Part shown: positions 17,165-24,954 of the stretch, in pieces
Layout of the letters: each line of letters begins with the position of its first letter
Numbering within the stretch: the first letter of the stretch is position 1
Source of the DNA: an uncultured Halieaceae bacterium
GTDB lineage: Bacteria > Pseudomonadota > Gammaproteobacteria > Pseudomonadales > Halieaceae
NCBI GenBank assembly: GCA_913056165.1
Contig: CAJXMD010000024.1
Coordinates: 1-32,272 of the forward strand
Reading direction: 5' to 3'
DNA: 32,272 bases
Translations under genes and position numbers: made by a program
Notes under the pieces: generated by a model
Told to the model about the DNA's origin: nothing
Database searches by the model: none
Seen by the model: the letters and a program-made list of their open reading frames with translations, nothing else

Positions 17165-18679
17165 TCAACGCTGGTTACGAACGATGACCGAGACACCCAG
17201 CTTCGACATAGTTGTCTTGGATTTTTTTATCTCCCAAAGGGTAAGTGGATGGGTTTTTCTCCAGCCCGAGGGGACGTAGATGATGAGTCGTTTTTTGTCC
17301 GCCGCTATAGAAATATCGTCGATAGACTCAATCGATTCGCTCCACTTGAACAGGATTGCAAGTCGCAACAAAGCCGTCAGTCTTGCAAAAGAGTCGTGAA
17401 ACTTTTTTGGCAGATTTTCGAGCAACTCTGAGGGCAGTTTCCCTTGCTGTCCTCGCAGCAGCACGGCCATGATTTCTTGTTCGTCCTGAGAAAAGCCGGG
17501 CATGTCCGTATTCTGTATGAGGTACGCAGAGTGGTGATGATGGTGTTTCTGTGAAATGGCAACACCAATTTCATGACACCGACCTGCCCACGCCGCCAGC
17601 TCGATGTGTTGGTCGTTGAGGTTCCATGAGCGCGCGACGCTGGATGCAAGCCAGATGACCCTATCGCTCACGGACTGAGCCGCACCTTCGTCCGATCCAT
17701 ATCGGGACACCATCGCGGCGATAGAGCGCTCTCTTACGTCTTCGTGGGTGAGCCGCCCGACCAAATCGTAAATAACGCCCTCACGCAGCGCGCCTTTCGA
17801 CGTCCTCATGGTTTCAATTTTCAAGCCGTGGAATATAGCCATGGTGATGGCAACACCTGAAGCAATGACGTGTTTTCTCTTGTCACTCAGCCCTTCGAGG
17901 TCAATATCATCGGCATGCCGAAATTCCAGCAAGCGTTTCTTCAGTTTTTCCAGAGACTTTCTGTCAATTCCGCTCTCCAGCCAGCCCGCGTGTTGGATCA
18001 ATAGTTCGATCGCTTGAAGAGTACCGGAGGCACCCACCGCCTCGTTCCAATGTTTGGATTGATAGTTTTTTCGAATGTGGGAAACCTCGAGCAGGGCATG
18101 CTCGTAGGCTTGCCTGAAGTTTTTTGCGGTGATGCCGCCCTCAGGAAAAAATTGCTGGGCGTAACTCACACAGCCCAGCTGAAGACTTACCAACCGCTGA
18201 GGCTCAAATCGCTGACCCACGATGAACTCGGTACTACCTCCGCCAATATCGACAACAAGCCGGCTTGATTCGTCATCTGCAAGAGTGTGAGCAACCCCTA
18301 AGTAAATGAGGCGGGCTTCTTCTCTGCCGTACACCACGTCGATAGGTGCGCCCAGCACTGCTTCAGCTGCATCCGTAAATTCACGCCTGTTTTTAGCTTG
18401 GCGGAGAGCATGGGTGCCAACGATTCGAATGCCGGTAATCTCGACGCTCTCCAAAAGCTGGGCGAAGCGGGTCAAGCAATCTAGGCCTCTCGCCATGGCA
18501 TCCTCTGCTAGGCGACCTCTCTCGAAACCAGCTCCAAGCTGCACTCTCTCGCCGAGGGTGTGTATAGGTCTTATTTCCCCATGCTCCACCCTGGCGATAA
18601 TTAAGTGAAAGGAATTGCTCCCCAAATCTATTGCGCCAAGCAGACTGCCCTCAGCCGCAGATAGGCTTGATTCAACCAC
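17165..18679 (-). CDS. ppx: Exopolyphosphatase (Ppx/GppA family)
   Basis: Hydrolyses terminal phosphates from polyphosphate and possibly the pppGpp 5' phosphate. The 504-residue product has the actin-like fold motifs DLGSNSFHL at 18-26, the catalytic glutamate region GREEARLI (Glu120/Glu121; E. coli Glu121) and VVDIGGGSTEF at 142-152, followed by the C-terminal HD-like domain (HEIGVAIS, QHHHHHSAY-like). The start is GTG 18679, preceded by GGAGG. It is 33 bases downstream of alr on the same strand and may be the last gene of the long operon. There is no ppk next to it. Ppx is favoured over GppA by length (about 500 residues). Confidence 0.9.
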   Translation of the reverse strand: MVESSLSAAEGSLLGAIDLGSNSFHLIIARVEHGEIRPIHTLGERVQLGAGFERGRLAEDAMARGLDCLTRFAQLLESVEITGIRIVGTHALRQAKNRREFTDAAEAVLGAPIDVVYGREEARLIYLGVAHTLADDESSRLVVDIGGGSTEFIVGQRFEPQRLVSLQLGCVSYAQQFFPEGGITAKNFRQAYEHALLEVSHIRKNYQSKHWNEAVGASGTLQAIELLIQHAGWLESGIDRKSLEKLKKRLLEFRHADDIDLEGLSDKRKHVIASGVAITMAIFHGLKIETMRTSKGALREGVIYDLVGRLTHEDVRERSIAAMVSRYGSDEGAAQSVSDRVIWLASSVARSWNLNDQHIELAAWAGRCHEIGVAISQKHHHHHSAYLIQNTDMPGFSQDEQEIMAVLLRGQQGKLPSELLENLPKKFHDSFARLTALLRLAILFKWSESIESIDDISIAADKKRLIIYVPSGWRKTHPLTLWEIKKSKTTMSKLGVSVIVRNQR

Positions 18680-18712
18680 GTAACCTCCAGCGCGCAGAGC
18701 TTGCGTATTTCA

Positions 18713-19783
18713 TTAGGTTATCCACCGCCGGGCTGCTCGATCAGGTAAGCGTGTTAACAGTTCGTATCCAATGGTATCCGCTTTCGCAGCCACATCGTTA
18801 ACGGGCAAGTGCTGACCCCACAACTCAACCGAACTTCCTACCGCTACTGACGGATGGTCAGTGACGTCGACTGTTATCATGTCCATCGAAACGCGGCCGA
18901 CCAAGGGGCAGCGTTGACCCGAAATCAAGACCGGCGTGCCGTTGGCGGCGGTTCTGGGGTAGCCATCACCATACCCGACAGGGACTGTAGCCACTCGGCT
19001 TTCCCTCTCGGCCTGCCATCGACCACCATAACCAACAAATTCTCCTGCGGGAACTCGTCGAATCGCCATGACCGACGACTTTAACTGCATAACGGGAATG
19101 AATTTTTTCTCTGCCTTATCGGGTTGACCGCCAGCTCCGTAGAGGAGAATGCCCGGGCGCACCCAGTCACTGGAAACCGCGAAAGACTCAAGAAGTCCAG
19201 CGGAATTTAGAAGGCTTGTGGGCAAAGAGTGGGTTTCAACGGTGGCGCGCCAACGCTGTATTTGCATTTTAGTCATGGGCGATTCCGGGGATTCGGCATC
19301 TCCGAGATGACTCATTAATCCGGTTCGACGATGGCCCGATCGCTCTAGCTGGCGAAGCAGGGTCTCGAGATCGGCTCCAGCTAGTCCAAGGCGATGCATC
19401 CCGGTATCGATTTTTAGCCAAACCATACTGTCCGCCTGTAATCCCGCTGAGACTAGCAAGTCCAATTGGGCCGGGCTGTGAATGACGGTCTCAAGCCGAT
19501 TATTTGCGATGAACGTCGCGTCATCTTTATCGAAGGGGCCTTCTAGGATGTTAATTGTGCAGTCAAAACCCGCGTCGAGCAGTTGCGATGCCTCCTCGCA
19601 GAACGCCACGGCTAAACCATTGGCATACTCCGCCAACACCTGGGCACACTGTGTCATGCCGTGACCATAGGCGTCGCCCTTAACCGCGGCGCTCACCTTT
19701 CGGTTTCCCGCTAGTGAGCGTGTCAGCACAGCGTTATGCCTGAGCGCGCCGAGATCGATGTTAATGTGAGTGGGTCTCGTCAA
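18713..19783 (-). CDS. alr: Alanine racemase
   Basis: PLP enzyme interconverting L- and D-alanine for peptidoglycan. The 356-residue product has the PLP lysine Lys35 in VKGDAYGHG, KIDTGMHRLG at 124-133, the catalytic Tyr252 in VGYGGRW and the SMDMITVDV segment at 299-307. The only usable start in frame is TTG at 19783 (preceded by AGGGG), giving MTRPTHINIDLGALRHN, which matches family N-termini. It begins 8 bases after the Dat-like gene, so the two are very likely cotranscribed. Position suggests it feeds or drains the D-alanine made or used by the transaminase. Confidence 0.95.
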   Translation of the reverse strand: MTRPTHINIDLGALRHNAVLTRSLAGNRKVSAAVKGDAYGHGMTQCAQVLAEYANGLAVAFCEEASQLLDAGFDCTINILEGPFDKDDATFIANNRLETVIHSPAQLDLLVSAGLQADSMVWLKIDTGMHRLGLAGADLETLLRQLERSGHRRTGLMSHLGDAESPESPMTKMQIQRWRATVETHSLPTSLLNSAGLLESFAVSSDWVRPGILLYGAGGQPDKAEKKFIPVMQLKSSVMAIRRVPAGEFVGYGGRWQAERESRVATVPVGYGDGYPRTAANGTPVLISGQRCPLVGRVSMDMITVDVTDHPSVAVGSSVELWGQHLPVNDVAAKADTIGYELLTRLPDRAARRWIT

Positions 19784-19791
19784 GAGGGCCC

Positions 19792-20661
19792 CTAGTAATC
19801 AAAGCGATGAAGATTGAGTAAGCTCTGGGCCATCGACCAAACAGGTCCCGGTTCGCCAGATCCCACCTTGCAGCCGTCAATCTCAGTAACCGGCGATAGC
19901 TCCTTGGTTGAGCTGGACAACCAAACCTCATCTGCTGTCGCGACCTGCTCACGGCTGACCGCCATCTCGTGGCATGGGACAGTCCCGTGATCCCGCAAAA
20001 TATCAATCAACATGTTTCTGGTTATTCCGCCCAGTTTCTGATGGTCAAGTGGAGGCGTGTATATTTCCCCGTCTTTCACAATAAAGACATTACTCGTTGA
20101 GGCCTCGGTAAGCTCGTCGTTATCGTTGAACAGCAAGATTTCCTCGCAGCTCTGTGCAACCCCCTCCATCATGTGCAACACGTTACCAAGTAGTGATACG
20201 GATTTGATATGGCAGCGACTCCAGCGCAGGTCCCGTCTTGTGATAACACGAAAGGTTTCTGACTGTTCCGGGTCGCCGGTTTTGGGCGCTGGGATACTAA
20301 ATGGAAATGCAAAGCTGGTGTGTGTCACCGTATCCGGGAACCTGTGGTTACGCTGTGGCTGCTCTCCGCGCGTGATCTGGAGGTAGAGCCCAAGGTTGCC
20401 CTCACTATTTAGGGCTGAATTTTGATTAAGCAGGTTGGTAAGTATTTCATGGAGTTTTTTCGGTGAAAACGGCATGGACAAACCAATCGCCCCAAGCCCC
20501 TCGCACAATCGATCTTTATGCCGATCAAAGCCAACCAGCCTCCCACCGTAGCTGGGAATTACCTCGTAGATGCCGTCTCCGAATAAAAAACCACGGTCCA
20601 TCGGGGAAATTCTGGCCTCCTCCAGAGGAAGATAGTCTCCATTTAGGAAGGCGATCGCCAT
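19792..20661 (-). CDS. dat: D-amino acid transaminase-like (class IV PLP aminotransferase)
   Basis: Fold-type IV aminotransferase of 289 residues. D-amino acid transaminases exchange the amino group between D-glutamate/2-oxoglutarate and D-alanine/pyruvate. Features are MDRGFLFGDGIYEVIPSYGG near the N-terminus, the PLP lysine Lys152 in RCHIKSVSLLGNVL, and LTEASTSNVF with Glu185. The RxxRCxIKS pattern and the lack of branched-chain-specific features favour Dat over IlvE or PabC, but specificity cannot be fixed by eye. The start ATG overlaps the DUF4392 stop by one base (TAATG). Neighbouring alr, cyclase-type and 5-oxoprolinase genes strengthen a D-glutamate/D-alanine role. Confidence 0.75.
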   Translation of the reverse strand: MAIAFLNGDYLPLEEARISPMDRGFLFGDGIYEVIPSYGGRLVGFDRHKDRLCEGLGAIGLSMPFSPKKLHEILTNLLNQNSALNSEGNLGLYLQITRGEQPQRNHRFPDTVTHTSFAFPFSIPAPKTGDPEQSETFRVITRRDLRWSRCHIKSVSLLGNVLHMMEGVAQSCEEILLFNDNDELTEASTSNVFIVKDGEIYTPPLDHQKLGGITRNMLIDILRDHGTVPCHEMAVSREQVATADEVWLSSSTKELSPVTEIDGCKVGSGEPGPVWSMAQSLLNLHRFDY

Positions 20662-21497
20662 TAGGTGGTGTCCTTTGTAAACAAGTTCATTAAGGTCTGC
20701 AAAAGTCGTTCCGTCTCATCGTTTGTCAGTCCATCTTCGGTTGCTTCTGGTCGCCCTGTGACCCCGTCGACGCCGCCGACACCCGCGATGAACGATAGCA
20801 GGGAGATCGGATTGATATTAGGTAAATTCTTGTGGTCACAGCAGTATGCGCTTAGCAGAGCCAATGCGTAGGCCCCCCAGTTTGAGACGTCCGCAACAAG
20901 TAGCTCGTCACATTTCACGACTGAAGGGTTGATATTGAGTTGTTGGGCCGCTGTGACGACATTACCCATGCCTACCTCATTCCCGCCGTCGCCAATTGCA
21001 ATATGAGGGCAGTCGGCTGCTTCCAGGAATGGCACGACGGACAGGCATTGTTCGGAAATATTATGGCCTTTGATGTTGTAGAAATGGCCGTCAGCCGCCT
21101 CGCCGGGCCGCTCGATACTGATAATGAGATCCGGTGCAAAGGTGTGAAGGTGGCCCAGATTCTTGTCTTGGCTGGTCGAGTCCAAGACGAGTGTGTTGGC
21201 CCGCTGGCCTAACCCATTTACTAGGTTTTCTTCCGCAAGAATCCATGGGGAAGCCCCTTTGCTTCGCAGGAAGTCATGCAAGACCAGCGCACCCGGTGGG
21301 CCGTCGGTTTCAAAGGTGCCCGAGACTGGAAATCCAGTGATGATAAATACATTGCCCGTCACTTGATTCAGCAGATCAGCAGCCCGTGCGTATGAGCCCG
21401 GCTCCAGTGCCTGACGCAGTGTGGCCATGCCTCGATGGTTTTTTGACACCAATAAGGTTTCGATGGCAAGGCCAATCGCCTGCATCTCGTTTGTCAT
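20661..21497 (-). CDS. DUF4392 protein (C-terminal half of D-glutamate cyclase type)
   Basis: A 278-residue protein of the DUF4392 family. In vertebrates this domain forms the C-terminal part of mitochondrial D-glutamate cyclase (DGLUCY), which turns D-glutamate into 5-oxo-D-proline. Visible family features are GNVFIITGFPV at 48-58 followed by TDGPPGA, SIERPGEA at 127-134, the NIKGHNIS segment and IGDGGNEVGMGN at 168-179. There is no signal or membrane segment. The start ATG 21497 overlaps the pxpC stop (ATGA), and the stop overlaps the transaminase ATG, so it is translated as part of the operon. I chose 21497 over the upstream frame extension because it removes a long overlap with pxpC. Exact catalytic role is inferred. 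Confidence 0.82.
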   Translation of the reverse strand: MTNEMQAIGLAIETLLVSKNHRGMATLRQALEPGSYARAADLLNQVTGNVFIITGFPVSGTFETDGPPGALVLHDFLRSKGASPWILAEENLVNGLGQRANTLVLDSTSQDKNLGHLHTFAPDLIISIERPGEAADGHFYNIKGHNISEQCLSVVPFLEAADCPHIAIGDGGNEVGMGNVVTAAQQLNINPSVVKCDELLVADVSNWGAYALALLSAYCCDHKNLPNINPISLLSFIAGVGGVDGVTGRPEATEDGLTNDETERLLQTLMNLFTKDTT

Positions 21498-22453
21498 AGA
21501 GCCCCCAAGGCGGAGAGGAGGGTGTCTTGATAGTGACATGAAAGCCATTGGAGGCGCTCCGCCTGTTCAAGGGGCACCAGTTCAAAGTTGACCGTGCAAC
21601 CCGGACGCGACTGTGCGAGGCGAATGCAATCAGCCGGCGTGATCGCCCCAAACTTCGGATATCCCCCTATAGTCTGTCGGTCGTTCAAGAGCACTAACGG
21701 CTGACCATTTCCAGGGATTTGTAAGCAGCCATAGCACGTACCCTCAGACCAGACTTGCGTTATTCCTGTGCTCACCACCGGTCCTTTAAGTTGGATCGCC
21801 ATTCGATTTGAGGCACCCGTCACTTTGAAGTCTGAATAAAGCAGCTGACTAACTGCCGCTGGATCGAAATCCTCATAATCGAACCCCGGTAAAATACGCA
21901 GGGTTAGGTGAGAGTAGTTTGTGCGCAGACAGCCTTCGCTAATTGGCTCGGGAAAATTCGAGCTCCTCGGGGTAAAAAATGCGCTTTTATCGATGGGGAT
22001 GCGATCGCCATTTCTGAGAGGCCGCCCTGAGATTCCCCCAAGGTGCTCACGTGCTACTGTGCTTCTGCTCCCTAAAACCGCTGGTGAGTCTACTCCCCCC
22101 GAAATTGCCAGAAAGCTGTACACACCGTGATGGCATTGGCCAACCCGAATTAAATCACCTGTTCGTATCGTATGGCGACAAGCCATTTCTACCGGGACAT
22201 CATTCACAAATAAATCGCAGGAGGCGCCCGTCACTGAAATCCAGCAGTCCAATGCTGACTCCAGAACCAATCCACCGTAAGCGATCTCTATACCCGCAGT
22301 CTCGGGCAGATTGTTAACTAGCAGGTTCGCTAGCTTCATCGATAATGGATCAGCTGCACCTCCCTCGGTAAAGCCCAGTCGCAGGTGTCCAAACCGGCCT
22401 CCATCCTGAATGGTTGCTTCGGTGCTTACTTGCTTAACCACGAGATGGGTCAA
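21494..22453 (-). CDS. pxpC: 5-oxoprolinase subunit C (KipA family)
   Basis: Subunit of the ATP-dependent prokaryotic 5-oxoprolinase PxpABC, which opens 5-oxoproline to glutamate. Features are ATIQDGGRFG near residues 13-22, GFTEGGAADPLSMKLAN, FLAISGGVDSPAVLGSRST and SNRMAIQLKGP, all of the KipA/AHS2 family. The open frame extends upstream into pxpB, but the true start is either TTG 22453 (four-base TTGA overlap with the pxpB stop, GGGGGG upstream) or GTG 22441, which best matches the E. coli N-terminus. The product is 315-319 residues. Older annotations call this a biotin-dependent carboxylase-like or allophanate hydrolase-like protein. Confidence 0.92.
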   Translation of the reverse strand: MTHLVVKQVSTEATIQDGGRFGHLRLGFTEGGAADPLSMKLANLLVNNLPETAGIEIAYGGLVLESALDCWISVTGASCDLFVNDVPVEMACRHTIRTGDLIRVGQCHHGVYSFLAISGGVDSPAVLGSRSTVAREHLGGISGRPLRNGDRIPIDKSAFFTPRSSNFPEPISEGCLRTNYSHLTLRILPGFDYEDFDPAAVSQLLYSDFKVTGASNRMAIQLKGPVVSTGITQVWSEGTCYGCLQIPGNGQPLVLLNDRQTIGGYPKFGAITPADCIRLAQSRPGCTVNFELVPLEQAERLQWLSCHYQDTLLSALGAL

Positions 22454-23130
22454 GGAATACCCCCCATTTCCATAAACTCCTGTCGTGTTATGGGGTAGAA
22501 CTGGACTCGGTCGCCAACCTGAATCTTTACTGGAATAGGCCAATCCAACGAAACGAGAGGGATAGGGCAGCGACCCAAAAGTCTCCAGCCGCCCGGCGAT
22601 GCGGTCGGGTACACCGCGGTCTGGTTGTCTGCAATGGCAACACTGCCCGCGGCCACCAATCGCCGGGGAGTTGGCAACCGGGGAATGGTCAAGCGAGCAG
22701 GCGTCTGTCCGAGATAGCAGAAGCCTGGCGCAAAGCCAGTGGCCGCGGCGTCGTATATCGGTGCCGTGTGAAGCCTGACCAATTCGTCAATCGATATCCC
22801 GCACAAGTCAGCGACCTCCGCGAGGTCGGGTCCTGATTCTGGTGAGTACCAAACCGGAAGCCTTATCAGTTGGCCCTCACGCGTGTTGTCACAAGACTCT
22901 GGATCAAAGCGCTCAACAGCATCAAGCAGGGCAGAGCGATTGGCACTCTCGGGGCAGAAGAATACGACCAGTGAGCGATAGCCGATGACAGTGTCCGAAA
23001 TGAAAAGATTGGGATGGCTTCGAAGGTGGTCTTCCAGAGCCAGTAGCATAGATGTAGTGCCAGCCCCTGGACTCTCTTCCAGTCTGAGGTTAACGCCATT
23101 AGTACCGGCAGGACTGTGGGAGAACTTCAT
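22450..23130 (-). CDS. pxpB: 5-oxoprolinase subunit B (KipI family)
   Basis: Second subunit of PxpABC; its B. subtilis homologue KipI also inhibits the sporulation kinase KinA. The 226-residue product has the family segments LHTAPIYDAAATGFAPGFCYLG (with GFAPGFCYLG at 132-141) and the AGSVAIADNQTAVYP and SPGGW stretch at about 161-182. It starts 11 bases after pxpA and its stop overlaps the pxpC start. In some bacteria B and C are fused; here they are separate. Confidence 0.93.
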   Translation of the reverse strand: MKFSHSPAGTNGVNLRLEESPGAGTTSMLLALEDHLRSHPNLFISDTVIGYRSLVVFFCPESANRSALLDAVERFDPESCDNTREGQLIRLPVWYSPESGPDLAEVADLCGISIDELVRLHTAPIYDAAATGFAPGFCYLGQTPARLTIPRLPTPRRLVAAGSVAIADNQTAVYPTASPGGWRLLGRCPIPLVSLDWPIPVKIQVGDRVQFYPITRQEFMEMGGIP

Positions 23131-23141
23131 TTGGCCCGACC

Positions 23142-23933
23142 CTATCCCAAGGCCTCTCGGATAGCTTTGGCAATGGCTACGGCATCAGGGGTATCGCCAT
23201 GAACACAGATGGTGTCGGGGACGAGTTTCAGTCGCTTTCCCGACTGACTGCGCAGCTGTTGAGAGGATATGGCCAAGGCTTGCTCGACGGCTTTGTCAGC
23301 GCCAAGCACGGCTTTTGGATCGCAGCGGGGGATAAGGGTTCCCGAGGACGTGTATCCCCGATCGGCGAAGGCCTCGAAGCGCAGCGAGACGCCATATTCA
23401 ATGCCCATTTGTACCGTTTTCTTATCAGTCGGAGTCGCCATTACAACCAGATCAGCGCCGCGGAACCAGGTAGCGGCCGCTTTGATGATCGTCTCGGTGA
23501 GGTCTCTATCACCGACCATGTCGTTGTAGAGTGCACCGTGGGGTTTGAGGTAGGTCGGGCGAACCCCATGTGATCGTGCTATACCGTCGAGAGCTCCCAT
23601 TTGATAATGGATACAGTCGATTAACTCCTGACCACGGAGATTCATTGAACGACGGCCGAAGCCTTGAAGATCCGGGTATCCGACGTGCGCGCCGATTTCA
23701 ACTTTGTGGCGCTTGGCAAGCATCAGTGTTTTGCGCATGACGCTCGGATCGCCAGCGTGGAATCCACAGGCAATGTTGGCGCAATCAATCAGGCTCATGA
23801 TCTCTTCGTCATGGCCCATATGCCAGGGGCCAAAGCTCTCGCCAAGATCACAATTAAGCAGTGGCTTCTTTGTTGTCGTTACTGCTTTTGATTTGCGGCT
23901 TCTACGGCTGACGACTTGCTTTACCGATTTCAT
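23142..23933 (-). CDS. pxpA: 5-oxoprolinase subunit A (LamB/YcsF family)
   Basis: Subunit A of PxpABC, cytoplasmic. The 263-residue product has NCDLGESFG at 27-35, ANIACGFHAGDP at 52-63, the GAHVGYPD stretch at 81-88 and KPHGALYN at 130-137, all diagnostic. ATG 23933 is the only start codon in frame before the conserved region (AGGA six bases upstream). It gives a 24-residue basic lead (KSVKQVVSRRSRKSKAV) not usual in the family, and a 32-base overlap with the end of the DUF1445 gene. The lead may be flexible or an assembly aid; a targeting role is unlikely in a bacterium. Confidence 0.94.
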   Translation of the reverse strand: MKSVKQVVSRRSRKSKAVTTTKKPLLNCDLGESFGPWHMGHDEEIMSLIDCANIACGFHAGDPSVMRKTLMLAKRHKVEIGAHVGYPDLQGFGRRSMNLRGQELIDCIHYQMGALDGIARSHGVRPTYLKPHGALYNDMVGDRDLTETIIKAAATWFRGADLVVMATPTDKKTVQMGIEYGVSLRFEAFADRGYTSSGTLIPRCDPKAVLGADKAVEQALAISSQQLRSQSGKRLKLVPDTICVHGDTPDAVAIAKAIREALG

Positions 23934-24717
23934 GAAAGTCCTCGTGAGTGATATCTGTAATGAGCATATGACCCGGTGCATGGGTGAATGCCCTCGGTAG
24001 CTTCGCATTTTCCAACACCACCTGAGGTGTCACACCGCAGGCCCAGAAGATTGGAACCTCGTTCGGCTTGAGTGAAACGGGGTCCCCGAAATCTGGTTGC
24101 TCCAGATCAGCTATGCCTATCGCAAGGGGGTCTCCAGAATGGACCGGGGATCCGTGCGCTTCTGTATAGTCACCACTTATTCTCGTGGCCACAACAGCGT
24201 CCTCGGGCAGCATGGGACGCATGCTGACCACCATGTTTCCCTTGAAAGGGCCCACTTCAAAACACGGGATGGAGGTGCGGTACATCGGAATATTAGTATT
24301 TTGCGTCAGGTGCCGGAGCTCAATGCCCGCCGCGACTAGGGCTTCATCGAATGAAAATGAGCAGCCGAGAACGAAAGCCACATCCTCCGGTTCCCAGTAG
24401 TCCTTTAATGAAGGTGTCTCCGCCTCCAGAGCTCCATTCCTCCAGCAGCGATAACGGGGCAAATCGGTTCTTATGTCAATGTTGAGTCCAAGTGAGGGCA
24501 TGCTGGGATTCCCCGGGGTTGAGCTCCTAGCAAGCAGTGGGCAGGGCTTTGGGTTTGCTCGACAGAAGCCTTCGAACGCGTCGGCGAACGAGTTCGGCAC
24601 GATCACCAGGTTTCCCTGTAAGAACCCGCCCGCTAAGCCGCTTGTCGGGGATTGATAGTCCCCGCAGCGTATTGCTTCTCTCCACAGCGCTGGAGATGCA
24701 TCTTTGGACAATTCCAT
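23902..24717 (-). CDS. DUF1445 / YcsI protein (N-terminal half of D-glutamate cyclase type)
   Basis: A 271-residue DUF1445 protein, often labelled putative hydro-lyase. The domain forms the N-terminal part of eukaryotic D-glutamate cyclase (DGLUCY), and B. subtilis ycsI lies in the 5-oxoprolinase (ycsF-kipIA) operon. Conserved pieces are GDYQSPTSGLAGGFLQGN at 19-36, KPCPLL at 57-62, DLPRYRCWRNG at 85-95, GCSFSFDEAL at 118-127, WACGVTPQ at 225-232 and THAPGHMLITDI at 245-256. It is the first gene of the operon; GAGAG precedes the ATG. Upstream 237 bases, shared with a divergent gene, should hold the promoter, but I see only a weak CATAAT -10 candidate. Reaction is inferred from homology and context. 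Confidence 0.85.
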   Translation of the reverse strand: MELSKDASPALWREAIRCGDYQSPTSGLAGGFLQGNLVIVPNSFADAFEGFCRANPKPCPLLARSSTPGNPSMPSLGLNIDIRTDLPRYRCWRNGALEAETPSLKDYWEPEDVAFVLGCSFSFDEALVAAGIELRHLTQNTNIPMYRTSIPCFEVGPFKGNMVVSMRPMLPEDAVVATRISGDYTEAHGSPVHSGDPLAIGIADLEQPDFGDPVSLKPNEVPIFWACGVTPQVVLENAKLPRAFTHAPGHMLITDITHEDFHEIGKASRQP

Positions 24718-24954
24718 CTCTCAATATCCAGTCAGCGGTTCGAATGGGTCGTTTGATCCTCTGAGTGCAGAGTACCTTAAAACAGCGGTATTATGTTTTT
24801 GAAAGGCCCTTGTGGGGCGCTCTGAGAGGGGACAGATTCACACTGCATTCTCGATTTTGCATCTGATTTAATGATAAACATAGAGACCGTGGTCATTAAG
24901 TTAATCCGTCGTTTCGCCAAACAATTATAAACACCTAACCGTAAGGAATGCCCA

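Noticed and set aside
18717-18726. TTATCCACC resembling a DnaA box, and a similar one near 3862
   Set aside because: Isolated near-matches inside a gene end or gap without clustering; no sign of an origin.
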